A DNA stretch of 64,000 bases from Bog-473 sp963800725 (GCA_963800725.1 CAWDCE010000009.1:57011-121010), one strand, 5' to 3'. Counted from the first letter of the stretch, positions 17,793-27,678 are shown. Numbers and translations are program-made. Notes: generated by a model from the letters alone, not told the origin.

Positions 17793-19802
17793 ATGGCCAT
17801 TGACGTCACCGAGCAGCCCGAGAGCGACTACCCGGGCGAGACCGCGACCCGCCAACACCCGATCAGCACGCGGTCCGAATGGCTCCGGCCGAATGTGATT
17901 TGGGCCCTGATCGGGGCGGTCATTGGGTATCTCGTCGGCCATTGGCTGGGCAATGTCATCGCCAGCGGCTACTCCAACGTGCAGGGCAGCGGGCAGAACG
18001 ACGTAGCGACGGTTCTCGCACTTTCCTTCGCCGTGGTGGGCTGGATCGCCGGGATCGGGGCGCTCAACTACCCCTTCATCAAGATGCTCGGTCGTGAACC
18101 TGCGCCAGCCGTGCCCGAGTCGAGCTGGGTCCGCTATTTCCGAATGACTGACGACCACAAAGTGGTCGGTCTCCAATACACCGTCGGTGTCCTCCTCTTC
18201 CTCTTCACCGGTGGCATCTTGGCCATGATGATCAGGACCGAGCTCCTCAGTCCGACCACCCACGTCTTTGGGCCGGGCATCTACATCCAGATCGTCGGAG
18301 AACACGGCACCATCATGATGATGATGGCGTCGTCTGCGGTGGTCGGTCCGCTCGGTAACTGGCTGGTGCCGCTGATGATCGGCTCGCGCCGCATGGCCTT
18401 CCCGCGCATCGAGGCTTTCTCGTTCTGGATCTTCATGGCCGGTTACGGCGTGATCCTCACCGCGATCCCCCTGGGCGGTTTCCCGACCGGCTGGACAGGC
18501 TACGCCCCCCTCCAGACCCAAGCGTCAGGAGGCATGGATGCGTACCTGATCGGCTTCGCTGTCATTGGGATCGGGATGATCGCGGCCGGATTCAATTTGG
18601 CGGCGACCATCATCCACTACCCGCGCCTGGAATGACCTGGAACCGCGTGCCCATCTTCGTGTGGGCCATCCTCGCCACCTCGCGCGCTGTTGACCCTGGC
18701 GACGCCGACCCTGGTCGTGGCCGGGTTGTGTGGCGTGCTCGATCGGACGGCCGAGACGGCGTTCTTCGTCAACGAGCACGGCGGCAGCAACTTCTTGTGG
18801 GAGAACATGTTCTGGTTCTTCGGCCATCCCGAGGTCTACATCATGGCGTTACCCGGCTTCGGCATCGTGATGGAGATCCTGCCGGTCTTCACGAGGAAAC
18901 CGCTCTTTGCATACCGCGTCGCCGCGGCGGGGATGCTCGGGGTCGCGCTGCTGTCGTTCTTTGTCTGGCAGCACCACCTCTTCCAGAGCGGTATCAACCC
19001 CGACATGCGGCCGCTCTTCATGCTCACGACCGAGTTGATCTCGATACCGACCGGATTTCTCTATCTGGTCACGCTCGGGACCCTATGGAAAGCCAAAATC
19101 AGGTTCGAGCCCCCCATGCTCTTTTGTCTCGGGATGCTGTTCAACTTCTTGATCGGCGGGGTGACGGGCGTCTTCCTCTCCGACGTCCCGGTCGACGTGA
19201 CCGTCCACGGGAGCTTCTTCGTTCTGGCGCACTTCCACTACACGATCATGGGCGGCCTGATCTTCGCCCTCTTTGCCGGGCTGTACTACTGGCTGCCGAA
19301 GATGACCGGCAAGACCATGAACCGCAAGCTCAGCATTTGGCACTTCTGGACCTTCTTCATCTTCTTCAATCTGACCTTCTTCCCGCTGTTCCTCGTCGGA
19401 CTGTTGGGGCAACCGCGACGAGTGTTTGAGTACGCGCAGAACCTCCAACCGCTCAACGACATCTCTTCTGTCAGTGCGTTCTTCTTGGGGGCGTCGTTCT
19501 TCTTCTTCATCATCAACTTCGTGTGGTCGGTCTACATGAATCCCCGCAAGGCCTCGAGCAACCCATGGGACTCGAGAGGTCTCGAATGGCAGACCCCGAC
19601 ACCGGTACCTTGGTACAACTTCGAGCGGATTCCCGTGGTGCTCGACGACCCCTACCACTACGGGGAGCGTGACCCGTTGCCCGTGGCAGATCTGGGGCTC
19701 GAGCCTGTGGCCGCTGGCTCAGTGTCCAGGCGCCCCGTCGACCCCGATGACCTCTCACCAGGCGGTGGCGACGACCTCGATCCACGTCCCCCGATACTGT
19801 GA
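17793..19802 (+). CDS. ctaD: cytochrome c oxidase subunit I, two local frameshifts
   Basis: About 669 aa and the catalytic subunit. Heme and CuB landmarks are GEHGTIMMMMA, FFGHPEVYIMALPGFG with the crosslinked His-Tyr, WQHHLFQSGI and HFHYTIMGG. The frame is lost at 18621-18630 (one base missing in the codons for RAPG) and regained after one extra C at 18683; between them MTWNRVPIFVWAILATS reads in another frame. Flanking sequence is perfect, so error is likelier than decay. Unusually, about 110 residues with two extra hydrophobic helices precede the normal start region (MTDDHKVVGLQYT). Confidence 0.93.
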
Positions 19803-20491
19803 GTGGAGAGCCCGTGGCAGACAACTTGAAGAATCCAGAGCGTGCCGAGGAGTTCCTGCACCTCAACGAGACACCCGAAGAGATCGCGTTCGAACTGCGC
19901 GCACAAGAGGGTGCGCTGTGGACCGGTGGCAGGCTCCTCATCGGGATCTGGGTCTTTGCGTTCGCCGCCCTTGCCTTTGCGTACTTCTACCTGCGTTCGG
20001 CCAACAACGAGGACCTGTGGCGGCCCCATGACGTCACGGCACCCACCGGTGTTGGTGCAGCCATCTTCACGCTCACCCTCGCCTGCGGGCTGCTCACCAT
20101 CTTCGGCACACGGCGGTTCCGTTCTGGTGGCTCCCTCGACTGGGAGGTCGCGGGGTGGACTTCGGTGCTCGGTGGACTCATCGTCATCGGGTTGCAGATC
20201 TGGCAACTCACCGAACTGCCTTTCTTCCCCGGCTCGAGTGGCTACGCGTCGTGTTTCATTGCCTGGGCCGCGATGAACATTGCGCTCATCTTGACCGGGA
20301 TCTACTGGCTCGAGACCCTGCTGGCCCGCCAGGCCAGGCTCCGGCGTGCCCTGCGTGAAGATGGTGGAACGGTGCACTCGACGCTGCCCGCGGCACGCAT
20401 GTTTCGGGCCAGCCAGGAGGGCTGCGCCTACTACTGGGGCTTCATTGCCTTGGTGGGGACGCTTTTCTGGGTACTGTTCTATGTGCTCTAG
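19799..20491 (+). CDS. ctaE: cytochrome c oxidase subunit III
   Basis: A 230-aa protein with five predicted membrane helices. GGRLLIGIWVFAFAALAFAYFYLRS, GLQIWQLTELPF, and the C-terminal GCAYYWGFIALVGTLFWVLFYVL are typical of the shorter actinobacterial subunit III. The GTG at 19799 overlaps the ctaD stop; an in-frame GTG at 19814 is an alternative. It is followed after 21 bases by a tiny membrane peptide gene. Confidence 0.88.
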   Translation: MSGEPVADNLKNPERAEEFLHLNETPEEIAFELRAQEGALWTGGRLLIGIWVFAFAALAFAYFYLRSANNEDLWRPHDVTAPTGVGAAIFTLTLACGLLTIFGTRRFRSGGSLDWEVAGWTSVLGGLIVIGLQIWQLTELPFFPGSSGYASCFIAWAAMNIALILTGIYWLETLLARQARLRRALREDGGTVHSTLPAARMFRASQEGCAYYWGFIALVGTLFWVLFYVL

Positions 20492-20512
20492 CGCAGAAGA
20501 GGTGATCGGGTG

Positions 20513-20620
20513 ATGTTGGCCGATATTGCAAGTACTCAGGCCCTCACCTTCGCCATCCCGCTCGGGGTGCTGTGTGTGGTCCTGCTGTGGGGTTTTTTCC
20601 AGCGTCGCCCGACCCGGTGA
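20513..20620 (+). CDS. 35-aa single-helix membrane peptide in oxidase operon
   Basis: ATG at 20513 follows an AGAGGTGAT ribosome site. The product begins MLADIASTQALTF, has one membrane helix (AIPLGVLCVVLLWGFF) and ends QRRPTR, a typical N-out/C-in small subunit shape. Its stop overlaps the GTG start of the second CtaG-like gene (GTGA). The size and position suggest a small oxidase subunit or assembly peptide, like subunit IV or CcoQ-type peptides. No homology claim can be made from so short a sequence. Confidence 0.65.
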   Translation: MLADIASTQALTFAIPLGVLCVVLLWGFFQRRPTR

Positions 20621-21381
20621 GCGCGGGGGTCGCCCCCCGGGTTCGACTGCTCTGCCTGTGGGCCGGCATCCTGGTTGTCCTGCTTCCCTTGGTCCCGCCG
20701 CTGTCGGGTCAGTCTCATCACTACGAGTTCACCCAGGTGCTCCGCTATGCCCTGTGGGCCCTTGTGGCACCCCCACTGCTCGCACTCGGCGCCCCGTGGC
20801 GCACTGCGCGCTGGGCGTCGGCGTTGGCGGCCGGGCGTCGTCGGCATCGAGAACTCATCCGTGCGGCTGCCTTCGTGGTTCTCGGGTGCGCCGTCATGGT
20901 GTGGTGGTTCACGCCCGCCATGGTGACCGCCACCATGCGCCATTCCTGGCTCAGTGTGGTCGAGGTGGCCACGTTGACGATCGGGGGCGTTGCGCTGTGG
21001 CTCGAGCTCATCGCGTCGCCTCCCCTCGCTCCGAGGTCCGGGCATCTGCGCCGTGTAGTGCTCGGCGCGTGCGCCATGTGGCTGGTGTGGGTGGAGGCCT
21101 ACCTCGTTGCGATGTCGCAAGTGGCGTGGTACCCGAGCTTCGTCCACGTGAGTGGACACGGCCTCAGCCAGGCGGCAGATCAGCAGGTGGCGGCCATTGT
21201 GTTGTGGTTCATCGCCAGCATTGTCTTTATGCCGGTCATCTTCGCCAATGCCATGAGCTGGCTGCGTAGCGAAGGGGATCCCGACGATGAGCTGCGCCGC
21301 ATCGTGCGGGAGCAGCGACGTGGCGCCAGCGCCATCATCGACCAGCGTGCGGCGCGCCACCGCACCGACGGTGCGCTCTAG
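20617..21381 (+). CDS. second CtaG-like oxidase assembly protein
   Basis: About 254 aa with six or seven membrane helices. HYEFTQVLRYALWALVAPPLLALGAPW and DQQVAAIVLWFIASIVFMPVIF correspond to the CtaG fold (compare DQQIGAAILWVCGDFW in the first copy). Residues typical of CtaG are weaker than in the gene at 14938. GTG at 20617 is chosen because it overlaps the small peptide stop; a longer frame from 20572 exists. It converges with the next gene by a 4-base overlap. Probably a diverged assembly factor. Confidence 0.75.
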   Translation: MSAGVAPRVRLLCLWAGILVVLLPLVPPLSGQSHHYEFTQVLRYALWALVAPPLLALGAPWRTARWASALAAGRRRHRELIRAAAFVVLGCAVMVWWFTPAMVTATMRHSWLSVVEVATLTIGGVALWLELIASPPLAPRSGHLRRVVLGACAMWLVWVEAYLVAMSQVAWYPSFVHVSGHGLSQAADQQVAAIVLWFIASIVFMPVIFANAMSWLRSEGDPDDELRRIVREQRRGASAIIDQRAARHRTDGAL

Positions 21382-21995
21382 GAGGCTGGCGTCGGCTGAG
21401 CCGGCAGGTCGGGCAGGGGAAGGTGTGCGTCGAGGATGCGGTCGGCTTTGGCCACCTCGGCCAGCCCTTTGGCCCGGTCGGCGGCCAGGGCCCGTTCGTA
21501 TTGATTGAGGCTGTGTTGGGCTCCCACGTCATTGCCGTTGAGCATGAGGGCCTGCACCGCTTCGATGGCACCGAGGGAGTCTGAAGTGGTCCAAAGGACC
21601 GCCGTGGCCACCAGATTCCCCATGTCCTTGCCGGCAGCGGAACCGGGGACCTCGATATTGGACAGGTCAAAAATGGTCTCATTGGTGAATGAACAGGCGG
21701 TCTGGTCGTCGCGCAAGAGCGAGGCCGACTCGGCCCGGTCGTGCGCACTGAGGGTGTGGGCGCTCTGTTGCGCCCAGATGCTCAGTGCCTCGTGCACGGC
21801 CAGTGCACACGGCGCCAGGTCGCTGTTCAGCTCACTGAGCACCCCGCGTTCGCTCGAAGTGTCCGACACGCGAGTCGTTGGTACGGGGAGATCGGTGATG
21901 ATGGTGACGGCGAGCACCGCGGCGACCACAGCACCGACGATGATCGCTCGGCGCCGGTACCACGGTGGCCGAGCCGGTGTTGGTTCGTCACTCAT
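21378..21995 (-). CDS. membrane-anchored protein of unknown function
   Basis: About 205 aa from ATG at 21995, which overlaps the stop of the SCO gene. A basic WYRRR precedes one membrane helix (AIIVGAVVAAVLAVTIITDL). The exported remainder is alpha-helical, with two Cys (LAPCALAVHEA and DQTACSFTNE) that could form a disulfide. It is the last gene of the TlpA-SCO operon, so it may take part in redox or copper handling outside the membrane. No family recognised. Confidence 0.7.
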   Translation of the reverse strand: MSDEPTPARPPWYRRRAIIVGAVVAAVLAVTIITDLPVPTTRVSDTSSERGVLSELNSDLAPCALAVHEALSIWAQQSAHTLSAHDRAESASLLRDDQTACSFTNETIFDLSNIEVPGSAAGKDMGNLVATAVLWTTSDSLGAIEAVQALMLNGNDVGAQHSLNQYERALAADRAKGLAEVAKADRILDAHLPLPDLPAQPTPAS

Positions 21996-22855
21996 GATTG
22001 CGTCAGTTTGCCAGCGTAGGTGGCGATGGCCGCGCCCCACCGGTCGATCTGGGCGGCGGGAAGCGAGAAGGTCCCGTCGCGACTCTCGTTGGCGAACGGC
22101 GTGGCCGCAAATCGCTCCACGCCATGTCCATCGATGAAGTACATCACGTCGTTGTGTGCCGCAATCCCGGTGCGTTTCTGCACCGTGATTCCGACGCCAT
22201 AGTCCTTCCAGGTCTGATTGAGGCTCGGCAGCGGGCCGGTGAGGATATGCCAGTTCGACAAGGTGCTGATCCCTGGTTGGTCCGCCGCCGGGGCAAGGGT
22301 CGAGACGGCCAGTGCCTGTGGGTCGGTGTTGATAGTAAGAAACTCCACGTCTGCGCCAGCGGCTCCGAGCTCGGTGTCAGCCACGCGGATTTCGGCGGCC
22401 AAGATCGGGCAGATGTCGTTGCACGCTCCGTTGAAGAACGTGAGGACCACGACTTTTGGAGCTTGACCTCCGAGGGTGACCGCTTGTCCGCCTTGGTCGA
22501 TCAGGTCGAAGGAAGGGGCCCGGACGAGCCGCAGCGAGCGCAGACCCATGAACGAAGCGAGCGGGGCGTCGAGCTGGGCGGTCGGACTCTTGGGCAACGG
22601 GGCGGCCGATGGTGCCACGGTCGTCGCGGTCCGCGCCGAGTGGTGGGGCACCGGGTTCAGTCCTGACGACGAGACCAGGTGCTCGGCGAGGAGACCGCCC
22701 AGCCCGAGTACGGCGACCGCACCCAAGATCCAGTAGACGAAGTTGCGAGGCACCACCGGTGTGGTGTCGGCAAACGCCGCGGCCCGGTCGACCGCGGGCC
22801 GGGTGGTCGTCTGCCCGCCTTCCTCAAAGCGGTTCGGGTCACCTTCGGTGCTCAC
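21992..22855 (-). CDS. SCO1/SenC-family protein
   Basis: About 287 aa, from the GTG at 22855 overlapping the TlpA stop. One membrane helix (about residues 33-53) is followed by a thioredoxin-like SCO domain with CNDIC and the partner His in AAHNDVMYFIDGHG. SCO proteins bind Cu or act as thiol reductants for CuA assembly. The frame is open far upstream in antisense to TlpA, so the overlapping GTG is the sensible start. It is the second SCO domain in this respiratory block. Confidence 0.85.
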   Translation of the reverse strand: MSTEGDPNRFEEGGQTTTRPAVDRAAAFADTTPVVPRNFVYWILGAVAVLGLGGLLAEHLVSSSGLNPVPHHSARTATTVAPSAAPLPKSPTAQLDAPLASFMGLRSLRLVRAPSFDLIDQGGQAVTLGGQAPKVVVLTFFNGACNDICPILAAEIRVADTELGAAGADVEFLTINTDPQALAVSTLAPAADQPGISTLSNWHILTGPLPSLNQTWKDYGVGITVQKRTGIAAHNDVMYFIDGHGVERFAATPFANESRDGTFSLPAAQIDRWGAAIATYAGKLTQS

Positions 22856-23493
22856 GACGGCGACGCGGTGAGCTTGGCGACGGCGCGGTGCAAAGAGGCG
22901 ACGGTCTGTTGCCCGAGGGCAGAGCCGACGACCTGGCCCTGCGCGTTGAGGAAATAGGTGACGGGCAGTGCCGTGAGCAGGTAATTGGTGGCGACCTGGG
23001 CCGAGGTGTCGAGACCGACGGGATAGGTGGCGTGGGCGGCCGCCAAGAGCTTTTGGGCGGCGGCCCCCTTGCCGTCGTTGGAGTCGACGCCGATGACCGC
23101 CACCCGTCCGGAGCTCTGGGCCGCCACCGTCGCAATCGCCGCCAACTCGGCTCGACAGTGTGGGCACCAAGAGGCAAAGAAGTTCACAATGACCGGCGTG
23201 CCCCGGTAGTTCGCCAGGGCGACCGGGGCGCCGCCGCCGAGGCGGGCCAAGGAGAATCCCGGGGCAATGGTGCCGGGGTGCAGCACGGCTGGAGGTGGCG
23301 CATCGAGGCGTTGGATGCCGAGCGTCGGGGCATGCTTGGGACCGGGCCTCGTCGCGACGAACGCTATGAACCCAATGAGGCAGAGGGCTGCGACCAGGGC
23401 GATCCATTTGAATGCCCTCTCCGAAGACCCCGAACGGCGGCGCTGAGGCTGCAACGCTGGTTCGACATCGGTCGCCGTGCCCCCAGATACCAC
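22852..23493 (-). CDS. TlpA/ResA-like thiol-disulfide oxidoreductase
   Basis: A 213-aa protein with an N-terminal membrane helix (about residues 29-47) and a thioredoxin fold. The active site is WCPHC at about residue 110 (VNFFASWCPHCRAEL) and the cis-Pro is in LTALPVTYFL. Such proteins keep apocytochrome or CuA cysteines reduced. It is the first gene of the TlpA-SCO-unknown operon and runs opposite to the oxidase operon. GTG at 23493 is the only sensible start. Confidence 0.85.
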   Translation of the reverse strand: MVSGGTATDVEPALQPQRRRSGSSERAFKWIALVAALCLIGFIAFVATRPGPKHAPTLGIQRLDAPPPAVLHPGTIAPGFSLARLGGGAPVALANYRGTPVIVNFFASWCPHCRAELAAIATVAAQSSGRVAVIGVDSNDGKGAAAQKLLAAAHATYPVGLDTSAQVATNYLLTALPVTYFLNAQGQVVGSALGQQTVASLHRAVAKLTASPS

Positions 23494-23680
23494 GGGCAGG
23501 ACACTACCGGCCCACGAGCTGGCATTTCGGGCGCGATCCGATCGAATTTCGTGGCTCCGGGCGCCGGTTGATTCCTAAGGACGGCTACGACAACGCACAG
23601 CCGGCCCAACGATCCGAATCGTAGGTTGGCCTCAAGGAGGAGGCGCCACCCCCCACTCAAGAACCGGTGCCTATACCACC

Positions 23681-23836
23681 ATGACATTCCTCATCGTTGC
23701 CATCCCGATCATGATTATGGCCATCGCACTCGCTGCGGTGCCGCTCTTGGTGCTGACCGCACGCGACCACCGTCTGCGTGCCCTCGAGGTCAACGTGGCG
23801 CGTGATGAGGTGCGCCGGCCGGGTTCGCCTTCGTAG
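23681..23836 (+). CDS. 51-aa small membrane protein
   Basis: MTFLIVAIPIMIMAIALAAV begins a single hydrophobic helix of about 27 residues, followed by a charged tail (ARDHRLRALEVNVARDEVR). An AAGGAGG about 40 bases upstream is too far to be its own ribosome site, so the start is uncertain. It lies between the TlpA operon and a second small membrane gene in the same orientation. No function can be assigned. Confidence 0.5.
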   Translation: MTFLIVAIPIMIMAIALAAVPLLVLTARDHRLRALEVNVARDEVRRPGSPS

Positions 23837-23866
23837 CGGGCACACCGAGGGTCCACTACGTACACT

Positions 23867-24181
23867 GTGGGTGTGCGCCAACGCTGGCTCTCACGCCGGG
23901 GATTCACCCTTCATGCGGAGTTTGGACTCATCGTTGCCGCCTGCATCGCCGCCACGGTGTGGCAAGCCGATCGAGCTCTTGGGGGCAATTTCCTCAGCTG
24001 GTTCTACACATTCGAATGGCCCATCATCGCGTGCGTGGCGATCGCTGGATGGTGGCACCTTCTCCACGAGGATCCCGAAAAATACCGGCGCCGAAAGGCC
24101 GGCCTCGAGGATTGGGATGTGCTTCCCGAGGACGATCCGGTCGAGGGATCGCTCGAGAGCTCACCGCCTTCGACGATCTGA
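23867..24181 (+). CDS. 104-aa membrane protein of unknown function
   Basis: GTG start at 23867 (another GTG at 23873). Two hydrophobic helices (FGLIVAACIAATVWQADRAL and FEWPIIACVAIAGWWHLL) are followed by an acidic cytoplasmic tail (EDPEKYRRRK, EDDPVEG). Short two-helix proteins of this form often accompany oxidase clusters in actinobacteria, but I do not recognise a named family. Confidence 0.65.
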   Translation: MGVRQRWLSRRGFTLHAEFGLIVAACIAATVWQADRALGGNFLSWFYTFEWPIIACVAIAGWWHLLHEDPEKYRRRKAGLEDWDVLPEDDPVEGSLESSPPSTI

Positions 24182-24370
24182 CCGGGCACCGCCGGATCAT
24201 CAAAGAGCGGCGAGGCAATCGGGGCACGAGGATCCACGGAATCCTCGGGCCAGGCGCAGGCCGTGGATGTTCTCGGATTGGTGATGGCGTAGGGGCCCTC
24301 TCGGGGGAACCGCGATCTTCTGAACACTTTTGGGGCGGGGGCTTGCGCGTTGCACGTAGTGTCACCAGCG

Positions 24371-25556
24371 ATGGGTGAGCTCAAGATCACTTCGCTATTG
24401 CACTCTCCGATCAGTGATGATCCCGCCTCCTTCGGCGAGGCGCTTCGTTTGCTCGGACGCCAGATCGGCGGGAGGGATCTGGCCATCTATCTGGTCGACT
24501 ATGGGCAGACGAGCCTGCAACCCTTTGTCGATGCCTCGACTCGGTCCCCGCATCCAACGAGCGAGGAAGTCGGCTCGACGATGGCGGGTCGTGCTTTTTT
24601 GAATCAAGAGGCCGTCCACGCGCCGCGACCGGACGGCTATCGCATCTGGGTCCCCATCAAGGTGGGGTCCAATCGGACCGGGGTGCTGGCGGTGACCATG
24701 GACAACGCCGACGAAGCAACGCTCATGGCCTGCAGCGATCTCGGCACCTTCGCCGGGTACCTGATCGCTTTGCACGAGCGCACCACCGATGCATTCACCC
24801 GGTTCCGCCGCCGCGCGTCGATGAGTCTGGCCGCCAGCATGCAATGGGATCTCCTCCCGCCCCTTGTGTTCAATTCACCTGGTGTCACTGTGGCGGGCTA
24901 CATCGAACCGGCCTACGAGGTCGGGGGGACTGCTTTGACTATTCGATGAATGAGTCGACGTTGCATGTCTCGATCATGGATTCGATGGGCCACGGCCTGA
25001 ACTCGGCTGTCCTGGCCGGGCTGGCTGTCGGTTGCTATCGCCATCATCGTCGCGGTGGACGAAGCTTAGAGACGACTCATCGACAACTCGATGCCACCAT
25101 TGGTGAGCGGTACAACGGGTCGGGGTACGTGACGGGACAGTTGGCACAGCTCAACATCGAGACCGGACGACTTCGCTTCACCAATGCGGGCCACCCGTTG
25201 CCCCTGCTGGTCCGATCCGGGTCCGTTATTGGCGAGATTGAATGTCCCCCACTTTCCCCTGGGGAATCGGAGGCGAATCGCGCCCGCTTGATGTGGCGAC
25301 CGTCGACCTCGAGCCCGGGGATGCCATCTTGTTCTACACCGACGGTGCGGCCGACGGGCGGGGTGCGGCGGAAGCGACCTTCGGCATCGAGCGACTGTCG
25401 GACCTCCTCGGCCAAGCGACCTCTGGCGGGATCCCTCCTGAGCAAACTGTGCGTGCGCTCGGACGGGCCGTCCTTGACCACCACGGCGGAACCCTCGAAG
25501 ACGATGCCACCTTGGTCATGGCTGAATGGCACGGACCGACGCAACCGCATCAATGA
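24371..25556 (+). CDS. GAF-like plus PP2C (SpoIIE/RsbU) phosphatase, frameshifted
   Basis: About 395 aa. Residues 10-150 look like a GAF sensor (GEALRLLGRQIGG, RIWVPIKVGSNRTGVLAV). The SpoIIE phosphatase follows: EPAYEVGGD, IMDSMGHGLNSAVLAGL, FTNAGHPLPLL, FYTDGAADGRG and EDDATLVMAEW, with the metal-binding Asp residues present. The frame breaks twice, in a G6 run near 24924 and a C5 run near 25240; each needs one base restored. Such phosphatases dephosphorylate STAS antagonists in partner-switching control of sigma factors. STAS and RsbW-like genes lie at 37-39.7 kb. Confidence 0.85.
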
Positions 25557-25735
25557 CACGCGGCGCGTGCCTATTTCTCGCGCACGCCCGAAATCGAGCG
25601 AAGACCAAGTGCAGCACTGGCGCCCGGGGCGTCGCCCAACCGTCGAAGTCGATCGAACGACACCGTTCAGGCGCACGCACGACACCTGATTCCGATTACA
25701 TCTTCAAGACGCCATTGAGCCGACGGCGAGTGGTG

Positions 25736-26479
25736 TCAGCCGGCTGGTGAGCCGAGGCTCGAGATGGGGATCGACGTCGACGGCACCGGAACGTGCACGG
25801 CTTCGCCCCATTTTGAGAAGGTGATGATCTCTCCAGACGCCGACTTGGCGCTGCCACTTGAGGCGACCGCTTCGACGGGGAGGGGCTGGTCACCGGTTGC
25901 GACGAAGAGGGTGGTCAGGTCCTGGCCGGTCGATCCGGTACCTGAGATGCTTAGGGTCTGCTTGCCGAGCAGCATCTTGGTCTTTCCTGTGCGCAACGGC
26001 TTCGCCGGGGTTGCTTCTTTGAGCGCGGCCGCGAGCGCAAGACCCGACACGACCGATTTGAAACCGGAGTCGGTCGGAGGGATGGAGATCCATTGGCCAG
26101 CCAAAGCCGTGGCGACCGGAGCCGGAAGTCCGATGTAGGAGGTGAGGCCCTGTGTGTTGCCGCTCAGATACGCCGTGCCACCACTCAAGAGGATGGACAC
26201 CCGCTCTTTCCCGATGGCCACGGTCTCGATCCCCGAGTCGGTAGAGGAGTCCTGCACCACTTCGCCGGTCTTGGTGCCCGAGAAGAAATGGACCGTGATC
26301 CGGACCGAGCCCTGCCCGGTTGCGGCATCGATCGCCGTCTTTACGAGCTGACCCGGTGACGGCGACACCGGTGCGGCCGGCGATTCGACGATGCCGAGCG
26401 CGGCCAACGCCAAGGCGCCGGTTGAGGCAAATACGACCAATGCGCGCCGGGTCGACGGCCGACGTGTCGAGGCGGTCAT
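25736..26479 (-). CDS. secreted protein of unknown function (LppX/LprG-like in outline)
   Basis: A 247-aa protein from ATG at 26479 with a signal peptide (TASTRRPSTRRALVVFAS then a hydrophobic run). The mature part reads QLVKTAIDAATGQGSVRITVHF, then alternating beta strands with ILLSGGTAYLSGN and GQWISIPPTDSGFK. This order (helix, then a beta barrel half) recalls actinobacterial LppX/LprG-type lipid-binding proteins, but no lipobox Cys is visible. It stands alone. Function unknown. Confidence 0.65.
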   Translation of the reverse strand: MTASTRRPSTRRALVVFASTGALALAALGIVESPAAPVSPSPGQLVKTAIDAATGQGSVRITVHFFSGTKTGEVVQDSSTDSGIETVAIGKERVSILLSGGTAYLSGNTQGLTSYIGLPAPVATALAGQWISIPPTDSGFKSVVSGLALAAALKEATPAKPLRTGKTKMLLGKQTLSISGTGSTGQDLTTLFVATGDQPLPVEAVASSGSAKSASGEIITFSKWGEAVHVPVPSTSIPISSLGSPAG

Positions 26480-26687
26480 GGCGTGGCACCGTAACCTCCG
26501 AGAGTGTCGCCCACGCGACGACAGAATGAAGCATGAGTGAACGACCACGAGAATTGACGGGTCGCACAGGGCTGAATGAGGAAGTCTCGGTCGCTTGGAA
26601 CAAACAGAGCGCGGTCTTGTCGTTCCGCGGCTGGTGGGCCGGCCAGCGTTAGCGGGGCGGCTGGGCTGAATTGGCTCTTGGGACCGA

Positions 26688-27056
26688 CTACGGCTGCGAA
26701 TCGAGCATCGCCGCGACGATTGTGGTTACCGGATTGATCGTCGAAGCGCCGCAGGCGATGGCATAGTCGTAGAACAGCGAAAGTGCTTCGAGGCGGTCTT
26801 CGATGGTGGCGATGTCGACCCACTCGACCTCGCATTGGTGCCGGACGAAACCGGCGACATGACGTTCCTGGGCGCTTAAGACGTTGACGGTGAAGTCAGT
26901 GCAGAAAGCAAACCAGGCGTCGAGGTTGGCCCGGTAGTGCTCTCTTGCTTCACTTGGGAACTCCATAAGGAAACGACTTTCGAGGTCGACGACCGCGAGG
27001 GGATGACCGAAAGCAGCCGGGAGTGTCTGGCGGTAGGGCAGCAGGCTAGAGGACAC
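26688..27056 (-). CDS. orphan tyrosine-recombinase N-terminal (SAM-like) domain
   Basis: A 122-aa protein whose middle part (YRANLDAWFAFCTDF, LSAQERHVAGFVRHQ, DIATIEDRLEALSLFYDYA, INPVT) matches the core-binding domain that precedes the catalytic domain in XerC/phage integrases. No Arg-His-Arg-Tyr catalytic domain follows; the stop comes right after the domain. It may be an integrase remnant or a free DNA-binding protein. GTG at 27056 is the start; no strong ribosome site. Confidence 0.55.
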   Translation of the reverse strand: MSSSLLPYRQTLPAAFGHPLAVVDLESRFLMEFPSEAREHYRANLDAWFAFCTDFTVNVLSAQERHVAGFVRHQCEVEWVDIATIEDRLEALSLFYDYAIACGASTINPVTTIVAAMLDSQP

Positions 27057-27342
27057 GCGCTCGACATTATGAGTTGTCTGGCGTAGCGCGCCTCGAAGTC
27101 ACTCATTGGTCACCATTCGATTGAGCAACCGCCACCGATGACGTGATTGCTCCTCGACTCGGACCCAATGGGTACGAGGCCGGGTGGGGTGAGATCGTGG
27201 TGGGGCTCGATATGAGCCGCCACGGCGCTTGATGGCAATTTACAGCGGCTCGGCATTCACGTGGCTCGAGTGAGTGCGGCCCTGGCGCGAACTTGGAGTT
27301 CGTCCACAGCACGCGATGGGCACGCAGGTTGGCGCCGCTTTG

Positions 27343-27678
27343 TCAGCTGGCGAGTCGACGTCCCCTGACCCGTCGCGCGGGTGTGATTGGTTTCGTGGCA
27401 GCTTGTTTCCAACCTGCCACGACGACCGGGAAGTCCTTGCGTTTGGGCACCATGCCGGCGGGATCGCTCGCTCGTCCCGTGGCGATCAGGTGCTGGAGAC
27501 TGAGGGCAGGACCCAGGAGCGTGAATTTGGCCCCATGATGGTCCACGACCCGCATCACCCCGATCTCACGTGCCTCGAGGAATTCTCGTCGGAACTGATC
27601 GATGCTGAGTCCGAATTCGCCGGCCTGCGTGAGCGACACGATCTCATAGCTGATCGCCCTGACTGTCCCGGGATCCAT
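27343..27678 (-). CDS. 111-aa hypothetical protein
   Basis: ATG at 27678 follows a strong GGGAGG ribosome site at 6 bases. The product reads MDPGTVRAISYEIVSLTQAG, then a compact helical region (LSIDQFRREFLEAREIG, VMRVVDHHGAKFTLLG) and ends in a basic tail (ARRVRGRRLAS). The frame stays open upstream, but the upstream portion is Arg-rich noise. No family recognised. Confidence 0.55.
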   Translation of the reverse strand: MDPGTVRAISYEIVSLTQAGEFGLSIDQFRREFLEAREIGVMRVVDHHGAKFTLLGPALSLQHLIATGRASDPAGMVPKRKDFPVVVAGWKQAATKPITPARRVRGRRLAS

